A stretch of 41,868 bases of DNA from Nocardia wallacei (GCF_029868745.1 NZ_JARWOP010000145.1:1-41868), one strand, 5' to 3'. Positions 25,345 to 33,957 are shown, counted from the stretch's first letter. Made by a program: numbers and translations. The notes: generated by a model not told the origin, from the letters alone.

Positions 25345-26640
25345 CTAGCTTGCTCCCGAGCGCTTGAGTTCCAGGTATTCGTCTGCCAGAGCTTCCGGGA
25401 GATGGTCGGGGGAGGCGGTGACGACGGCTACTCCCATGCGTCGCAGGGATTCTCGGGTCAGGGCGCGTTCGGCGAGGAGGGTTTTGGCGGCGGCCGCGGT
25501 GTAGATGTCGGTGAGGGTGTCGCGGCGCACCGCGGCGGCGGCGACGTCCGGGTCGGTGACCGAGACGATGAGCACGCGGTGGCGCTGGGTCAGGACCGGG
25601 AGGACCGGGCGGAGGTTCTCTTCCACCATCGCACCGTCCAAGCTGGTGAACCATACGATCAGGCTGCGGCGGCGGGAACGGTGCACGGCGGTGCGGACCA
25701 GACCGGTGGTGTCCGTGTCGACCAGCGCCGGGACGACGCCCGAGAGCGCGTGCATCAGCTTGGGCTGCAACCTCTTTCCGCCGGAGCCGAACACCTCGGC
25801 CCGTACCCGCCGGTCGTAGGCCAGCAGGTCGACGGTGTCACCGGCCGCCGCGGCGAGCCCGCCCAGCAGCAGCGCGGCCTCGATGCTCACGTCCAGCCGG
25901 GTGCCGTCGCCGACGCGACCCGCGCTGAGGCGCCCGGTGTCCACGATCAGCAGCAGCCGCCGGTGCCGCTCCGGCCGCCAGGTGCGCACCAGCACGTCGG
26001 CGGCGCGCGCGGTCGCCCGCCAGTCGATCGCGCGCACGTCGTCGCCGGGGACGTACTCGCGGAACGAGTCGAACTCGGAACCCTGCCCGCGGGCGTTGAC
26101 GACCGTGCTGCCCTCCAGCAGATGCAGTTCGGCGACCTTCGCCGCGAGCACGCCCTCGCTGCGGAACGGTGGCAGTGCGCGCAGCCGCGCCGGCACGTCG
26201 CGGCGGACCTGCCGCCCGGCCAGACCGAGCGGCCCGAACAGCCGCAGTGTGACCGGACCGGCCACCCGATCACCGCGGTACTCGGGGCGCAGCGTGGTGG
26301 CTAGCCGGGTCTTGCTGTTCGGCGGCAATCGCAGCACGTGACCGTGGTGCGAGGCGTGCGCGCTGCCGGGCCAGTCGTCCCACAGCCGCCCGCGCACCGT
26401 GCGGGGCCCGCGATTGACGACCTCGAGTTCGATCGTCGTCGCGCGACCCGACCGGACCGTGGTGAGCGGAGCGCGCGACAGCTCCAAGCCCGTAATGCCG
26501 CCGAGCGCAACGAGATCGGCGATGACCAGAGCCACGAGCACAGCGGTCGCCGACAACACTCCCCACCACGACGGCAGCGCGGCCATCACCACCGCCGCCG
26601 CGACCGCGGCGAGGGCGGCCAGCCGTCCCGTGACGACCAT
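25345..26640 (-). CDS. DUF58-domain protein (MoxR-associated, VWA-like fold)
   Basis: A 431-residue protein like Rv3693. Two N-terminal membrane segments (about 5-47), a beta-rich extracytoplasmic region, then the DUF58 core with the family hallmark EYVPGDDVRAIDWRATAR (195-212). The following VWA-like domain starts LLLIVDTGRLSAG (about 229-241): the metal-site DxSxS is degenerate (DTGRLS). DUF58 proteins are clients or partners of MoxR AAA+ ATPases. Only three bases separate it from the upstream moxR stop, so the two are cotranscribed. The convergent repeat tract lies 25 bases past its stop. Confidence 0.92.
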   Translation of the reverse strand: MVVTGRLAALAAVAAAVVMAALPSWWGVLSATAVLVALVIADLVALGGITGLELSRAPLTTVRSGRATTIELEVVNRGPRTVRGRLWDDWPGSAHASHHGHVLRLPPNSKTRLATTLRPEYRGDRVAGPVTLRLFGPLGLAGRQVRRDVPARLRALPPFRSEGVLAAKVAELHLLEGSTVVNARGQGSEFDSFREYVPGDDVRAIDWRATARAADVLVRTWRPERHRRLLLIVDTGRLSAGRVGDGTRLDVSIEAALLLGGLAAAAGDTVDLLAYDRRVRAEVFGSGGKRLQPKLMHALSGVVPALVDTDTTGLVRTAVHRSRRRSLIVWFTSLDGAMVEENLRPVLPVLTQRHRVLIVSVTDPDVAAAAVRRDTLTDIYTAAAAKTLLAERALTRESLRRMGVAVVTASPDHLPEALADEYLELKRSGAS

Positions 26641-26643
26641 CGG

Positions 26644-27627
26644 CTACACCGGGACCGGCACCGAGAGCAGCAGCGACGACAGCACACTCTCGGTGGTCGC
26701 GCCGTCCAGCTCGGCCTCCGGACGCAATTGCAACCGATGCCGCAATACCGGCACCGCAACGGTTTTCACGTGGTCCGGGGTGACGAATTCGCGCCCGGTC
26801 AACCACGCGAACGCGCGTGCGGCGGCCAGCAGGGCGGTGGCGCCGCGCGTCGAGGCGCCGTGCCGCACCGCGGCCGCGGCCCGGGTGGCGCGGCACAGAT
26901 CGACGATGTAGGCCAGCACCTCGGGATCGACCCGCACACCCGAGACCGCGTTGCGGGCCGCCGCGATGTGATCGGGCCCGGCGACCGGCCGCAGGCCCGC
27001 GGCGGTCAGGTCGCGCGGATCGAATCCCGCCGCGTGGCGCTGCAGTACCCGGAACTCGTCGTCGCGGCCGGGCAGTTCGATGTCGACCTTGAACAGGAAT
27101 CGGTCCAGTTGCGCCTCCGGCAGGGGGTACGTGCCCTCCTGCTCGATCGGGTTCTGGGTGGCGACCACCACGAACGGGTCCGGCAGCGGCTGCGGTTTGC
27201 CGTCGACGGAGACCTGCCGTTCCTCCATCGATTCCAGCAGTGCCGACTGGGTTTTCGGCGGCGTCCGGTTGATTTCGTCGGCGAGCAGCAGATTGGTGAA
27301 CACCGGGCCGCGCCGGAAGGTGAACTCGGCCGAATGCGGATCGTAGATCTGTGAACCGGTGACGTCACCGGGCATCAGATCCGGAGTGAACTGCACCCGG
27401 GCGTGATCCAGATCGAGCCCCGTCGCCAGCGCTCGCACCAGCAGCGTCTTCGCCACGCCCGGAACGCCTTCCAGCAGCACGTGCCCGCGGCACAGCAGCG
27501 CCAGCACCAGGAACATCACGGCCTGATCGTTGCCGACGACGGCCTTGCCGATCTCGGTGCGCAGCGCGCCGAAAGCCTGCAGGGCCTGCTCGGCGGTCGG
27601 GGTGTGGTCGGTGTCCGCTGTGGTCAT
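26644..27627 (-). CDS. MoxR-family AAA+ ATPase
   Basis: A 327-residue chaperone-like ATPase, equivalent of mycobacterial MoxR2. Walker A GVPGVAKT (54-61), Walker B LLLADE (113-118) with NRTPPKTQSALLESMEE (sensor/MoxR motif), QNPIEQEGTYPLPEAQLDRF (about 163-182, two short blocks) typical of MoxR, and a C-terminal lid domain. MoxR proteins help mature VWA-type partners, here probably the DUF58 protein. ATG at 27627 is immediately preceded by a 5-codon relay ORF produced by a 14-bp duplication; the longer in-frame upstream extension overlaps the DUF4129 gene and is not family-like. Confidence 0.95.
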   Translation of the reverse strand: MTTADTDHTPTAEQALQAFGALRTEIGKAVVGNDQAVMFLVLALLCRGHVLLEGVPGVAKTLLVRALATGLDLDHARVQFTPDLMPGDVTGSQIYDPHSAEFTFRRGPVFTNLLLADEINRTPPKTQSALLESMEERQVSVDGKPQPLPDPFVVVATQNPIEQEGTYPLPEAQLDRFLFKVDIELPGRDDEFRVLQRHAAGFDPRDLTAAGLRPVAGPDHIAAARNAVSGVRVDPEVLAYIVDLCRATRAAAAVRHGASTRGATALLAAARAFAWLTGREFVTPDHVKTVAVPVLRHRLQLRPEAELDGATTESVLSSLLLSVPVPV

Positions 27628-27651
27628 TCGATCTCCGTCATTCGATCTCCG
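27624..27651 (-). repeat. 14-bp tandem duplication creating a 5-codon relay ORF
   Basis: TCATTCGATCTCCG occurs twice in tandem (27624-27637, 27638-27651). On the minus strand each copy carries an ATGA. The DUF4129 gene stops in the first ATGA (27638-27641), from which a mini-ORF coding MTEIE runs to a TGA overlapping the moxR ATG (27624-27627). Ancestrally there was probably one direct stop/start overlap. Confidence 0.8.
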
Positions 27652-28672
27652 ATTCGATTCGTCGCAGTTGCGCGGCAACCTGGCGCAGGGTGTCGTCGTC
27701 GTGCACCGGGCCGAACAGGGTGGCGCCGACATGGTCCGCCGGTGTGCGAGTGCGCGTGGCGATGGCCGTCACCAGGTGATTGACGGGTGCCTCCGGCGTC
27801 AGGCCCAGGGCCGGCCGGACGCGGCGCAGCGTCGCCGCGCGCAGCAGGGCGGCGACGTGGTCGCGATCGCCCGACTTGCGGTACAGCGCCGCCTGTCCGC
27901 CGAGCAGTTCGTTCGCCGCCACCTGGACCGGGCGCGGTTCGGCGACCAGCGCACCGCGCCGACGACCCCGCCACCACACCACGATCACGCCGCAGAGCAG
28001 CCACTGCAGGCCGCCGTAGGCCAGCCAGTCCGGCAGGCGCCCGAAGATCGAATCCGAGCCTTCGCCGAAATCCGGTGGGGGCGGGGTGTATCCGTCCGGG
28101 TCCGGTGGGGGTGGCGGGATCTCCGGCGCCGGGGGTGCGGTCGGTGCGGCCGACAGGTGGATCAGTACATAGACGAGCAGCGCCAGAACGAGCGCGGCCA
28201 CCAGCACGGCCCAGAATCGTGGATTGCGAATGAGCTGTGGCAGTGGCGGAATGCGCAGTGAGCGCCGGGTCGGCGCGGTGGTCTCCACCGGTTCCGGCGG
28301 TGGCGGCGGGGCCAGGGAGAAGACGTCGGCCTGTGCGAGCCGCAGGTACTCGTCCGCGGTCGCGGCCCGGCCGCCGTATACGACCTCGTCGAAACCGTGT
28401 GCCGCCGTGGGTAGTTCGGCGGCGCGGTCGGGTATCGCGGTGACGGCGGCCGTGGCGGTCTCCTGCGCGGTGCGCGATCGCCGGACCTCCAGTACGCCAC
28501 CCTGTTCCAGGCCGCGGACCACCGCGCGGTAGCGCTCTCGCAGCGCGGTGTCGTAATCGTGCTGTCCCGCGGCGGTTTCCGCGGCGACGCGATGGTCGGC
28601 GGCCGGGCCCAGGCGCGGCGGCGCGGGGGCGGGCGCGACCGGTGGCCGGTCGTGGTCCGGCCGGTCGGTCAT
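27638..28672 (-). CDS. DUF4129-domain membrane protein with DUF4350-like C-terminus
   Basis: A 344-residue protein. Residues about 35-118 resemble the DUF4129 domain (QHDYDTALRERYRAVVRGLEQ, SRTAQETA, FDEVVYGGRAATADEYLRL). A membrane segment (about 153-173), a Pro-rich linker, and a second hydrophobic segment (about 217-234) follow. Residues about 235-344 (RGRRRGALVAEPRPVQVAANE, GQAALYRKSGDRDHVAALLRAATLRR, in short blocks) resemble the C-terminal end of DUF4350 proteins. In M. tuberculosis these are, from memory, two genes (Rv3690, Rv3691). This looks like a fusion that lost the middle. ATG overlaps the upstream gene stop (ATGA). Confidence 0.8.
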   Translation of the reverse strand: MTDRPDHDRPPVAPAPAPPRLGPAADHRVAAETAAGQHDYDTALRERYRAVVRGLEQGGVLEVRRSRTAQETATAAVTAIPDRAAELPTAAHGFDEVVYGGRAATADEYLRLAQADVFSLAPPPPPEPVETTAPTRRSLRIPPLPQLIRNPRFWAVLVAALVLALLVYVLIHLSAAPTAPPAPEIPPPPPDPDGYTPPPPDFGEGSDSIFGRLPDWLAYGGLQWLLCGVIVVWWRGRRRGALVAEPRPVQVAANELLGGQAALYRKSGDRDHVAALLRAATLRRVRPALGLTPEAPVNHLVTAIATRTRTPADHVGATLFGPVHDDDTLRQVAAQLRRIESEIE

Positions 28673-29640
28673 CGGGTGACCGCCCGGGGCGCGTTGTCCA
28701 GGGGGCGAGTTCGATCGTCGTCGGGGATTCGGATGTCCCAGCCGTCGCGGCGGCATCGCCGGTCGACGTAGCCGACCACGTCGGCCGCCGACTCCACCAC
28801 CTCGGTGAGCGCCGCGACGAGCAGTACCGTCGCGGTGATCAGCACGATCGCCGCCCAGCGGTGGGTGCCGGAGATCTCCGTGACGAACAGCGTGAGCCCC
28901 GCCAGCGGCACGACCAGTACCAGCAGCAGGCCGCGCAGGCACAGCCACAGTCCGGCCAGCCGCCATTCCGCGCCCGCGGCAAGCGTTTTCGCCCGTGCGA
29001 TGGTGTCGCGGTACCGTATCGGGTGCTCGAACAGCACCGGGGTGGACAGGCAACGCCGCGACCGCAACCACCCCAGCCAGGCCAGTGCGGGCAGCATGGT
29101 GAGAATCAGCACCGCGCCCAGGATCGCTACGCCCAGGCCGATCAGTGTGGTCATGATCCGGTAGCGCAGCAGCGGTCCCGCCGCCGCGCCGAGCCGCCAC
29201 AGCGTCTCGCGCCAGGTGATCGGCCGCCGGTGCACGCTCGCCAGGACGACCGGGACGGTCACCCCGCGCGTGAACGAGCGCAGCAGCCAGGCGAAGCACA
29301 CTGTGGAAAGCACTGCGGCCCAGGCCGTCCCGGCATCGGAGCCGTCGGTGGCCACCGACCCGGCGGCCGTGATCGCCGCGACCGCGCCCGCGGCCGGCAC
29401 GAGGGCGACACCGACCAGCCCCGCCAGCAACCGCACGTGCGCCTGTATCGCGGCGAACGGCAGATCCAGGTTCTCGCGGAACGACAGCGGCCGGATCGGC
29501 ACGGCCTCACCGATTTCCCAGTCGTCATGGGTGGCCCCCGGCAAGCCCGCTGAACCTCCCGCCACGGCCCCGGTCGGCGCGGCGCCGGACACGTCCGGAC
29601 CCGGCACAGGACCGGCCCCCTCGGCCGCAGCGGACAACAC
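28669..29640 (-). CDS. Multi-pass membrane protein, Rv3689-like
   Basis: A 323-residue protein with about six hydrophobic segments in the MoxR/DUF58 cluster. Recognisable pieces are the cytosolic entry PIRPLSFRENLDLPFAAIQAHVR (two blocks), TWRETLWRLG, and VLFEHPIRYRDTIARAKTLAAG, resembling the glycerophosphodiester-phosphodiesterase membrane-domain / DUF7847-like proteins of actinobacteria. No enzyme domain is present. GTG at 29640 is chosen because TAAACT lies 7 bases upstream, a leaderless-promoter arrangement, and the in-frame extension to ATG 29784 is Arg/Pro-rich and not family-like. First gene of the cluster; function unknown. Confidence 0.78.
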   Translation of the reverse strand: MLSAAAEGAGPVPGPDVSGAAPTGAVAGGSAGLPGATHDDWEIGEAVPIRPLSFRENLDLPFAAIQAHVRLLAGLVGVALVPAAGAVAAITAAGSVATDGSDAGTAWAAVLSTVCFAWLLRSFTRGVTVPVVLASVHRRPITWRETLWRLGAAAGPLLRYRIMTTLIGLGVAILGAVLILTMLPALAWLGWLRSRRCLSTPVLFEHPIRYRDTIARAKTLAAGAEWRLAGLWLCLRGLLLVLVVPLAGLTLFVTEISGTHRWAAIVLITATVLLVAALTEVVESAADVVGYVDRRCRRDGWDIRIPDDDRTRPLDNAPRAVTR

Positions 29641-29840
29641 GCGCCCGAGTTTATCCGTGGTGACCCGCCGCGCACGCCTTCCGAGCCGAGGGACCCGCGA
29701 TCCCCACGCAACCTGGACCGAATCCGCCGCGGCGGACGGCCGGACCGGCCGGCCCGCCTGCCACGGATGCGGCGGTCGTCGCATCGTGCGGCTCTGTCGG
29801 CTGACAATGCTCCGGAGCCGGATGTCCGGGTGCGTAGCGG

Positions 29841-30386
29841 TCAGGGTTGCAGGAGGCGGGTGACGACGGCGCGGTAGCGGGCGGGGTCTATCGGGGGGAG
29901 GCCGAGGAGGGCGCGTAGGTAGACGCCGTCGCCGACGAGGCGGACGATGTCGGCGCGTACGGGATCCTCGATTTCGTTGTCGAGGCCCGTGGTCCAGCTG
30001 TCGAGGACCTCGATGAGGGCGCGCTGTACCTCGTCGTCGCGCTCGTCGTGGGCGGCGTCGACAGTGCGCATGGCGGCCACCATGGAGCGGTACAGCGCCA
30101 GTTCCAGGGCGTCGGTGTCGTTGTCGGCGCTCGGGGTCTGCAGGTACCACTCGGCGACCGACTTGCCTTGTGCCGCAGCGGTGTCCAATTGCTCGGTCGT
30201 GCGTTCGCCCAACCGGCGCACGAGCCCGGCCAGCAGTGCGTCCTTGCTCTTGAAGTGGTAGAGCAGCCCGCCCTTGGAGACGCCGGCGGCGGCCGCCACG
30301 TTCTCCAGCGTCACCTGAGACATGCCCTTGTCCAGCAGCAGCGATTCGAGCGCGTCGAGAATCCGATCGCGGGTGGTAGTTGTCAC
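29841..30386 (-). CDS. TetR-family transcriptional repressor
   Basis: A 181-residue TetR repressor. N-terminal helix-turn-helix: RDRILDALESLLLDKGMSQVTLENVAAAAGVSKGGLLYHFKSKDALL (about 6-52, in short blocks), then a ligand-binding helical domain of the TetR_C type with LLxLPPIDPARY near the end. It starts with GTG; TACAGT ends 7 bases before, so its transcript is probably leaderless, and that -10 is overlapped by the proximal operator. Divergent from a DHA2 efflux pump gene, with twin palindromic operators between them. Very likely the drug-responsive repressor of that pump, like LfrR/LfrA in mycobacteria. Confidence 0.93.
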   Translation of the reverse strand: MTTTTRDRILDALESLLLDKGMSQVTLENVAAAAGVSKGGLLYHFKSKDALLAGLVRRLGERTTEQLDTAAAQGKSVAEWYLQTPSADNDTDALELALYRSMVAAMRTVDAAHDERDDEVQRALIEVLDSWTTGLDNEIEDPVRADIVRLVGDGVYLRALLGLPPIDPARYRAVVTRLLQP

Positions 30387-30393
30387 GTCCGCG

Positions 30394-30442
30394 ACTGTAC
30401 CGTCCGGACGGTTATCTCTGATACTGTACCGTCCGGACGGTA
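30394..30442. promoter_or_regulatory. Twin TetR operators and divergent promoters
   Basis: ACCGTCCGGACGGT is a perfect palindrome present twice (30399-30412 and 30428-30441), each inside a 19-bp direct repeat ACTGTACCGTCCGGACGGT (30394-30412, 30423-30441). Centres are 29 bp apart. For the pump, an extended -10 TGATACTGT (30419-30427) lies between them, so the left operator covers its -35 region and the right one its start point. For tetR, -10 TACAGT overlaps the left operator. Confidence 0.85.
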
Positions 30443-30468
30443 AGAAAATCGACCATGGAGTGAGGATC

Positions 30469-32037
30469 ATGAACACCCACGACGGCACCGCGCTCCCGCA
30501 CCGGGCCACCGCCCGCGACTGGGCCGGGCTCGGCGTTCTGGTGCTCGCGCTGCTGCTCATCTCGGTGGATGCGACCGTGCTGGACATCGCCGTCCCCGCG
30601 ATCAGCGCGCATCTGGCCCCGACCACGCCGCAGCTGCTGTGGATCATCGACGTGTACTCGTTCGTGCTGGCGGGTCTGCTGGTCACGATGGGCGTGCTCG
30701 GTGATCGCATCGGTCGTCGTCGGCTGTTGCTGCTCGGCGCGGCGGGATTCGGCGTGGCCTCGGTGCTCGCCGCGTGGTCGGTGAGCCCGGAGATGCTGAT
30801 CGCCGCCCGCGTGCTGCAGGGCGTCGCCGGCGCCACGCTGATGCCCGCGACCCTGGGCCTGATCCGGGCGATGTTCACCGACGCGCGGCAGCGCACCACC
30901 GCGATCGCGGTCTGGAGTGCGGCCGCGACCGGCGGCGCGGCCCTGGGCCCGGTGCTGGGTGGCTGGCTGCTCGAGCACTTCTGGTGGGGCTCGGTGTTCC
31001 TGATCAACGTGCCGGTCATGCTGGTGCTGGTGGCGCTGGGACCGCTGCTCGTGCCGGAGTCGAAGGACCCGAATCCGGGCCGGTTCGACCTGGTCAGCGC
31101 GGGATTGTCGATGCTGGCGCTGGTGCCGGTGGTGTACGCGGTCAAGGAGACCGCCGCGCACGGCGTGCGCCCGGTCGTGCTGGGCGTCGCGGCGGCCGGT
31201 GTGCTCGCCGGCGTGCTGTTCGTGCGCAGGCAGCGCCGTCTCGCCGATCCGATGCTGGATCTCGGGCTGTTCGCGCTGCCGCGCTTCCGCACGGCGGTGC
31301 TGACCAGCCTGCTCGCGGTGTTCGCGCTCGCCGGTGTGCTGTTCTTCGGTTCGCAGTATCTGCAGCTGGTGCAGGGCCGCTCGCCCCTGGACGCCGGATT
31401 GCACCTGATGCCGGGGATGCTCGCCAGTATGGTGTCGGCGCTGGCCTCGGCTTGGCTGGTGCGGGTGTGGCAGCCGGGCCGGGTGCTCGCGGGCGCGCTG
31501 GTGGTGGCCGCCCTCGGCGCGGCGCTGTTCGTCGGGCTGAGTGCGGATCCGGCGGCAGGGGTCACCGCGTTCGTCGTGGGCTTCCTGCTGATCGGCGCGG
31601 GTGTCGGTGTGGCGCTGACGGTGTCGTCGGATCTGGTGGTCGGGTCGGCCCCGGCCGAACGCGCCGGTGCGGCGGCCGCCGTCTCGGAGACGGCGTACGA
31701 GGCCGGTATCGCGCTCGGTGTCGCGGCGCTCGGCAGCGTGGTGATGTCGGTGTTCCGGCACGGCGTGGACGTGTCGCGGGTGCCCGCGGCACAGCTGTCG
31801 GCCGCGCGGGAATCGCTCGGCGGCGCGGTGGACACCGCGAGCGGGCTGCCCGACGAAGCCGCCGCGGCCCTGCTGAATTCGGCGCGCGAGTCCTTCGTCG
31901 CCGGAATCCATTGGGCCGCACTCGCGACCGCGGTGATCCTGCTGGTGGCGGCGGTCGTCGCGTACCGCATGCCCACCGCGCGGGCCGCCGGCACGAGCGA
32001 GTCGCGCGGCCGGGCGGATGTCACTGTTCGGGCATGA
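30469..32037 (+). CDS. DHA2-family MFS multidrug efflux transporter
   Basis: A 522-residue, 14-segment major facilitator of the EmrB/QacA/LfrA type, a proton-driven exporter of lipophilic cations and drugs. Motif D1-like LISVDATVLDIAVPAI (about 29-44), motif A GDRIGRRR (about 81-88), motif C GGAALGPVLGGWL (about 159-171). ATG follows GGAGTGAGG. The divergent tetR and the shared operators indicate induction by its substrates. A 174-base gap with no gene separates it from the convergent DUF4407 gene; that gap holds a GACCGG/CCGGTC hairpin and a near-parS site. Confidence 0.94.
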   Translation: MNTHDGTALPHRATARDWAGLGVLVLALLLISVDATVLDIAVPAISAHLAPTTPQLLWIIDVYSFVLAGLLVTMGVLGDRIGRRRLLLLGAAGFGVASVLAAWSVSPEMLIAARVLQGVAGATLMPATLGLIRAMFTDARQRTTAIAVWSAAATGGAALGPVLGGWLLEHFWWGSVFLINVPVMLVLVALGPLLVPESKDPNPGRFDLVSAGLSMLALVPVVYAVKETAAHGVRPVVLGVAAAGVLAGVLFVRRQRRLADPMLDLGLFALPRFRTAVLTSLLAVFALAGVLFFGSQYLQLVQGRSPLDAGLHLMPGMLASMVSALASAWLVRVWQPGRVLAGALVVAALGAALFVGLSADPAAGVTAFVVGFLLIGAGVGVALTVSSDLVVGSAPAERAGAAAAVSETAYEAGIALGVAALGSVVMSVFRHGVDVSRVPAAQLSAARESLGGAVDTASGLPDEAAAALLNSARESFVAGIHWAALATAVILLVAAVVAYRMPTARAAGTSESRGRADVTVRA

Positions 32038-32168
32038 GCGTCGTCGGACGCTTCGCCACGCAGGTCGATCGTGCCTTAGCTGCGGTTCGAGGTGGATGCC
32101 ATCGCCGTCCGCGGCTGACCGGTCACCGTGCCGGTCGGCCGGAAACCGTTGGGACCAGGCGGTTTACA

Positions 32169-32184
32169 TGTTCTACGTGAAACA
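32169..32184. other. Near-parS sequence (ParB-site-like)
   Basis: TGTTCTACGTGAAACA matches the broadly conserved chromosomal parS consensus TGTTTCACGTGAAACA at 14 of 16 positions; the right half is perfect. It lies in the convergent intergenic gap between the DHA2 pump and DUF4407 genes. No parAB genes are in the window. Confidence 0.4.
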
Positions 32185-32211
32185 TTCGGCAAACCGGCCG
32201 GGGCGGGGCGG

Positions 32212-33957
32212 TCAGTTCTTGTCGGCGGCGGGAGGCAATTGCCGGGGCCCGCGGTATTCCAGTTCGGGGTTGCCTGTGCGCGATGACAGGGCGTCCTGCC
32301 GGTCGGTCGTGCCCAGGCTGTAGGCCGGGGACGACTGGGCGGGGGACAGCGCGGCATGACGAGGGTCCTGCGCGTCGACCACCTGCTGGGCATACTGCGG
32401 GGTCCCCGGAGCGCCGGACTCGTCGGAGTGCACGGTGACCTTGCGGGTGCGCCGCAGCGTGAAGGTGATCTCCTCGGCCTCCTCGAAGACCTGCCGGACC
32501 GTGCGCAACGGGTGCGTGGCGGTATCCACGGCGCTGGTGACGAAGGACGGCACCAGCGGGCGGATCCACCGGGCCGCGGTATCGCTGAACGGCACGGTGC
32601 CGATCACCGGAAGTTCCAGTCCGCCACGGTTTTTCTCCAGCGCCCGGTCCCCGGACTCGGCCGGTGCGAGCGCATCGGACGTGCGCTGGGCGGGCAGATT
32701 GCGCGGTGGTGTCACATTCGCCTCCTGGGGCGCGGGGTCGGTCGATTCGCCGGCCGGGAGTGCCGCGAGCGATTCGAAATCGGCGACCGCCCGGCGCGCG
32801 GGCTCGGTGACACCGAGCTCGAAATTGCCGATGGCGGCGATGATGCGCCTGCGCTGCTGTTCGCGGTCGATGGCGGTGTCGGCGTGCGCGGTCAGCCGGG
32901 CGGCGGCCAATTCCTGGTCCGCACGCAGGTTTTCGGCCTCGGTGCGCACCTCGGCGCGCTTCACCGCGATGGCGGCCGCGGCGTGCTGCTCGGCCCGGTC
33001 GGCCACGGCTCGCGCCGCGATGCGCCGCTCGAACGACGTTTCCCCGCGCCACCAGCGCAGCAGCAGCGGCAGCAGGGCCAGCACCACGGCCACCAGGATG
33101 GTCGCCAGGCGCAGCAGCAGGCCACCGGCATGACCGGTGGTGTAGTCGTGCATGGCCAGCCAGCGCGCGCCGAGCCCGCGGTCCCCGGTGTCGAAGGCGT
33201 CGGAGCGGGCGCTGTCCAGCGCCTGCTGCCGGTCCGTGACCCGCGCGTCGAGCGGTTGCACCCGCGCCTGCGCCGCGGCCAGCCGAGCCCGAGCGTCGGT
33301 GAGCATGTCCTCGGCGGTCTGCGATTCGGGTCCGCGGCCCGGCACACCGGTGATCTTCGTCTGCGGGCACTCCGGTGTCGGGTTGTATTCGCAGCGGGCG
33401 ATCACCAGCGACTGCTCGATATCGCCCTGCGCCTTGGCGACGGCCTGATCCAGTCCGGCCCGTTCCGTGCGCGCCTGCTCCAGTTCGGTGCGGGTGGCCA
33501 CCACGGCGGGCGCGGATTCGCCCTCGCGCCTTGCCTTTTCGTCCAGCACCCGGTTCACGGTGCCGGCCAGCAACACGGTGCTCGCCAACTCGGCGACCAC
33601 CACACCGGCCAGCACGGCGACGGTGACGCGACCGATCAGTTCGCCGGCCCCGCGGCGCGGCGCGGTCACCGTGGCCAGCGCCCGCGCGCCGAACGCGACC
33701 AGCGGCAGCACGATCAGCGCCGCGAACACCACGAGCGGCGGCGGCCAGTGCGCCGCCACGGTGGCCGCCGTCACCGCCGCGGTGGAAACCACGGCGAACA
33801 GCAGTACCGCGACGCCGCCGACCGCGTAGCCGCCGCGTTCGTGCCGGTCGATGACCTCCGCTCCGGCGCCGCCGAACCAGGTCGATACCGCTGCCGCGGC
33901 CCGACCGGAGGTACGGTTACCGGAATCGGGCTGGTCAGGGACGCGGGGGTCGGTCAT
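32212..33957 (-). CDS. DUF4407-domain membrane protein
   Basis: A 581-residue protein of unknown function. Three N-terminal membrane segments (about 46-66, 73-92, 112-132), a long helical, probably coiled-coil loop (about 135-265) containing the DUF4407 hallmark with two cysteines C189 and C197 and a TGxPGRGP turn, a fourth membrane segment (about 284-302), then a cytosolic coiled coil (about 305-375, rich in A/E/R) and a 200-residue disordered, Pro-rich tail. Related domains occur in bacteria of many phyla without an assigned role; the layout suggests a membrane-spanning scaffold. ATG at 33957; no operon partner. Confidence 0.88.
   Translation of the reverse strand: MTDPRVPDQPDSGNRTSGRAAAAVSTWFGGAGAEVIDRHERGGYAVGGVAVLLFAVVSTAAVTAATVAAHWPPPLVVFAALIVLPLVAFGARALATVTAPRRGAGELIGRVTVAVLAGVVVAELASTVLLAGTVNRVLDEKARREGESAPAVVATRTELEQARTERAGLDQAVAKAQGDIEQSLVIARCEYNPTPECPQTKITGVPGRGPESQTAEDMLTDARARLAAAQARVQPLDARVTDRQQALDSARSDAFDTGDRGLGARWLAMHDYTTGHAGGLLLRLATILVAVVLALLPLLLRWWRGETSFERRIAARAVADRAEQHAAAAIAVKRAEVRTEAENLRADQELAAARLTAHADTAIDREQQRRRIIAAIGNFELGVTEPARRAVADFESLAALPAGESTDPAPQEANVTPPRNLPAQRTSDALAPAESGDRALEKNRGGLELPVIGTVPFSDTAARWIRPLVPSFVTSAVDTATHPLRTVRQVFEEAEEITFTLRRTRKVTVHSDESGAPGTPQYAQQVVDAQDPRHAALSPAQSSPAYSLGTTDRQDALSSRTGNPELEYRGPRQLPPAADKN

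Noticed and set aside
30387..32024. A large minus-strand frame upstream of and continuous with the tetR gene
   Set aside because: It is the shadow of the DHA2 pump gene; the TetR helix-turn-helix begins right after the GTG at 30386.
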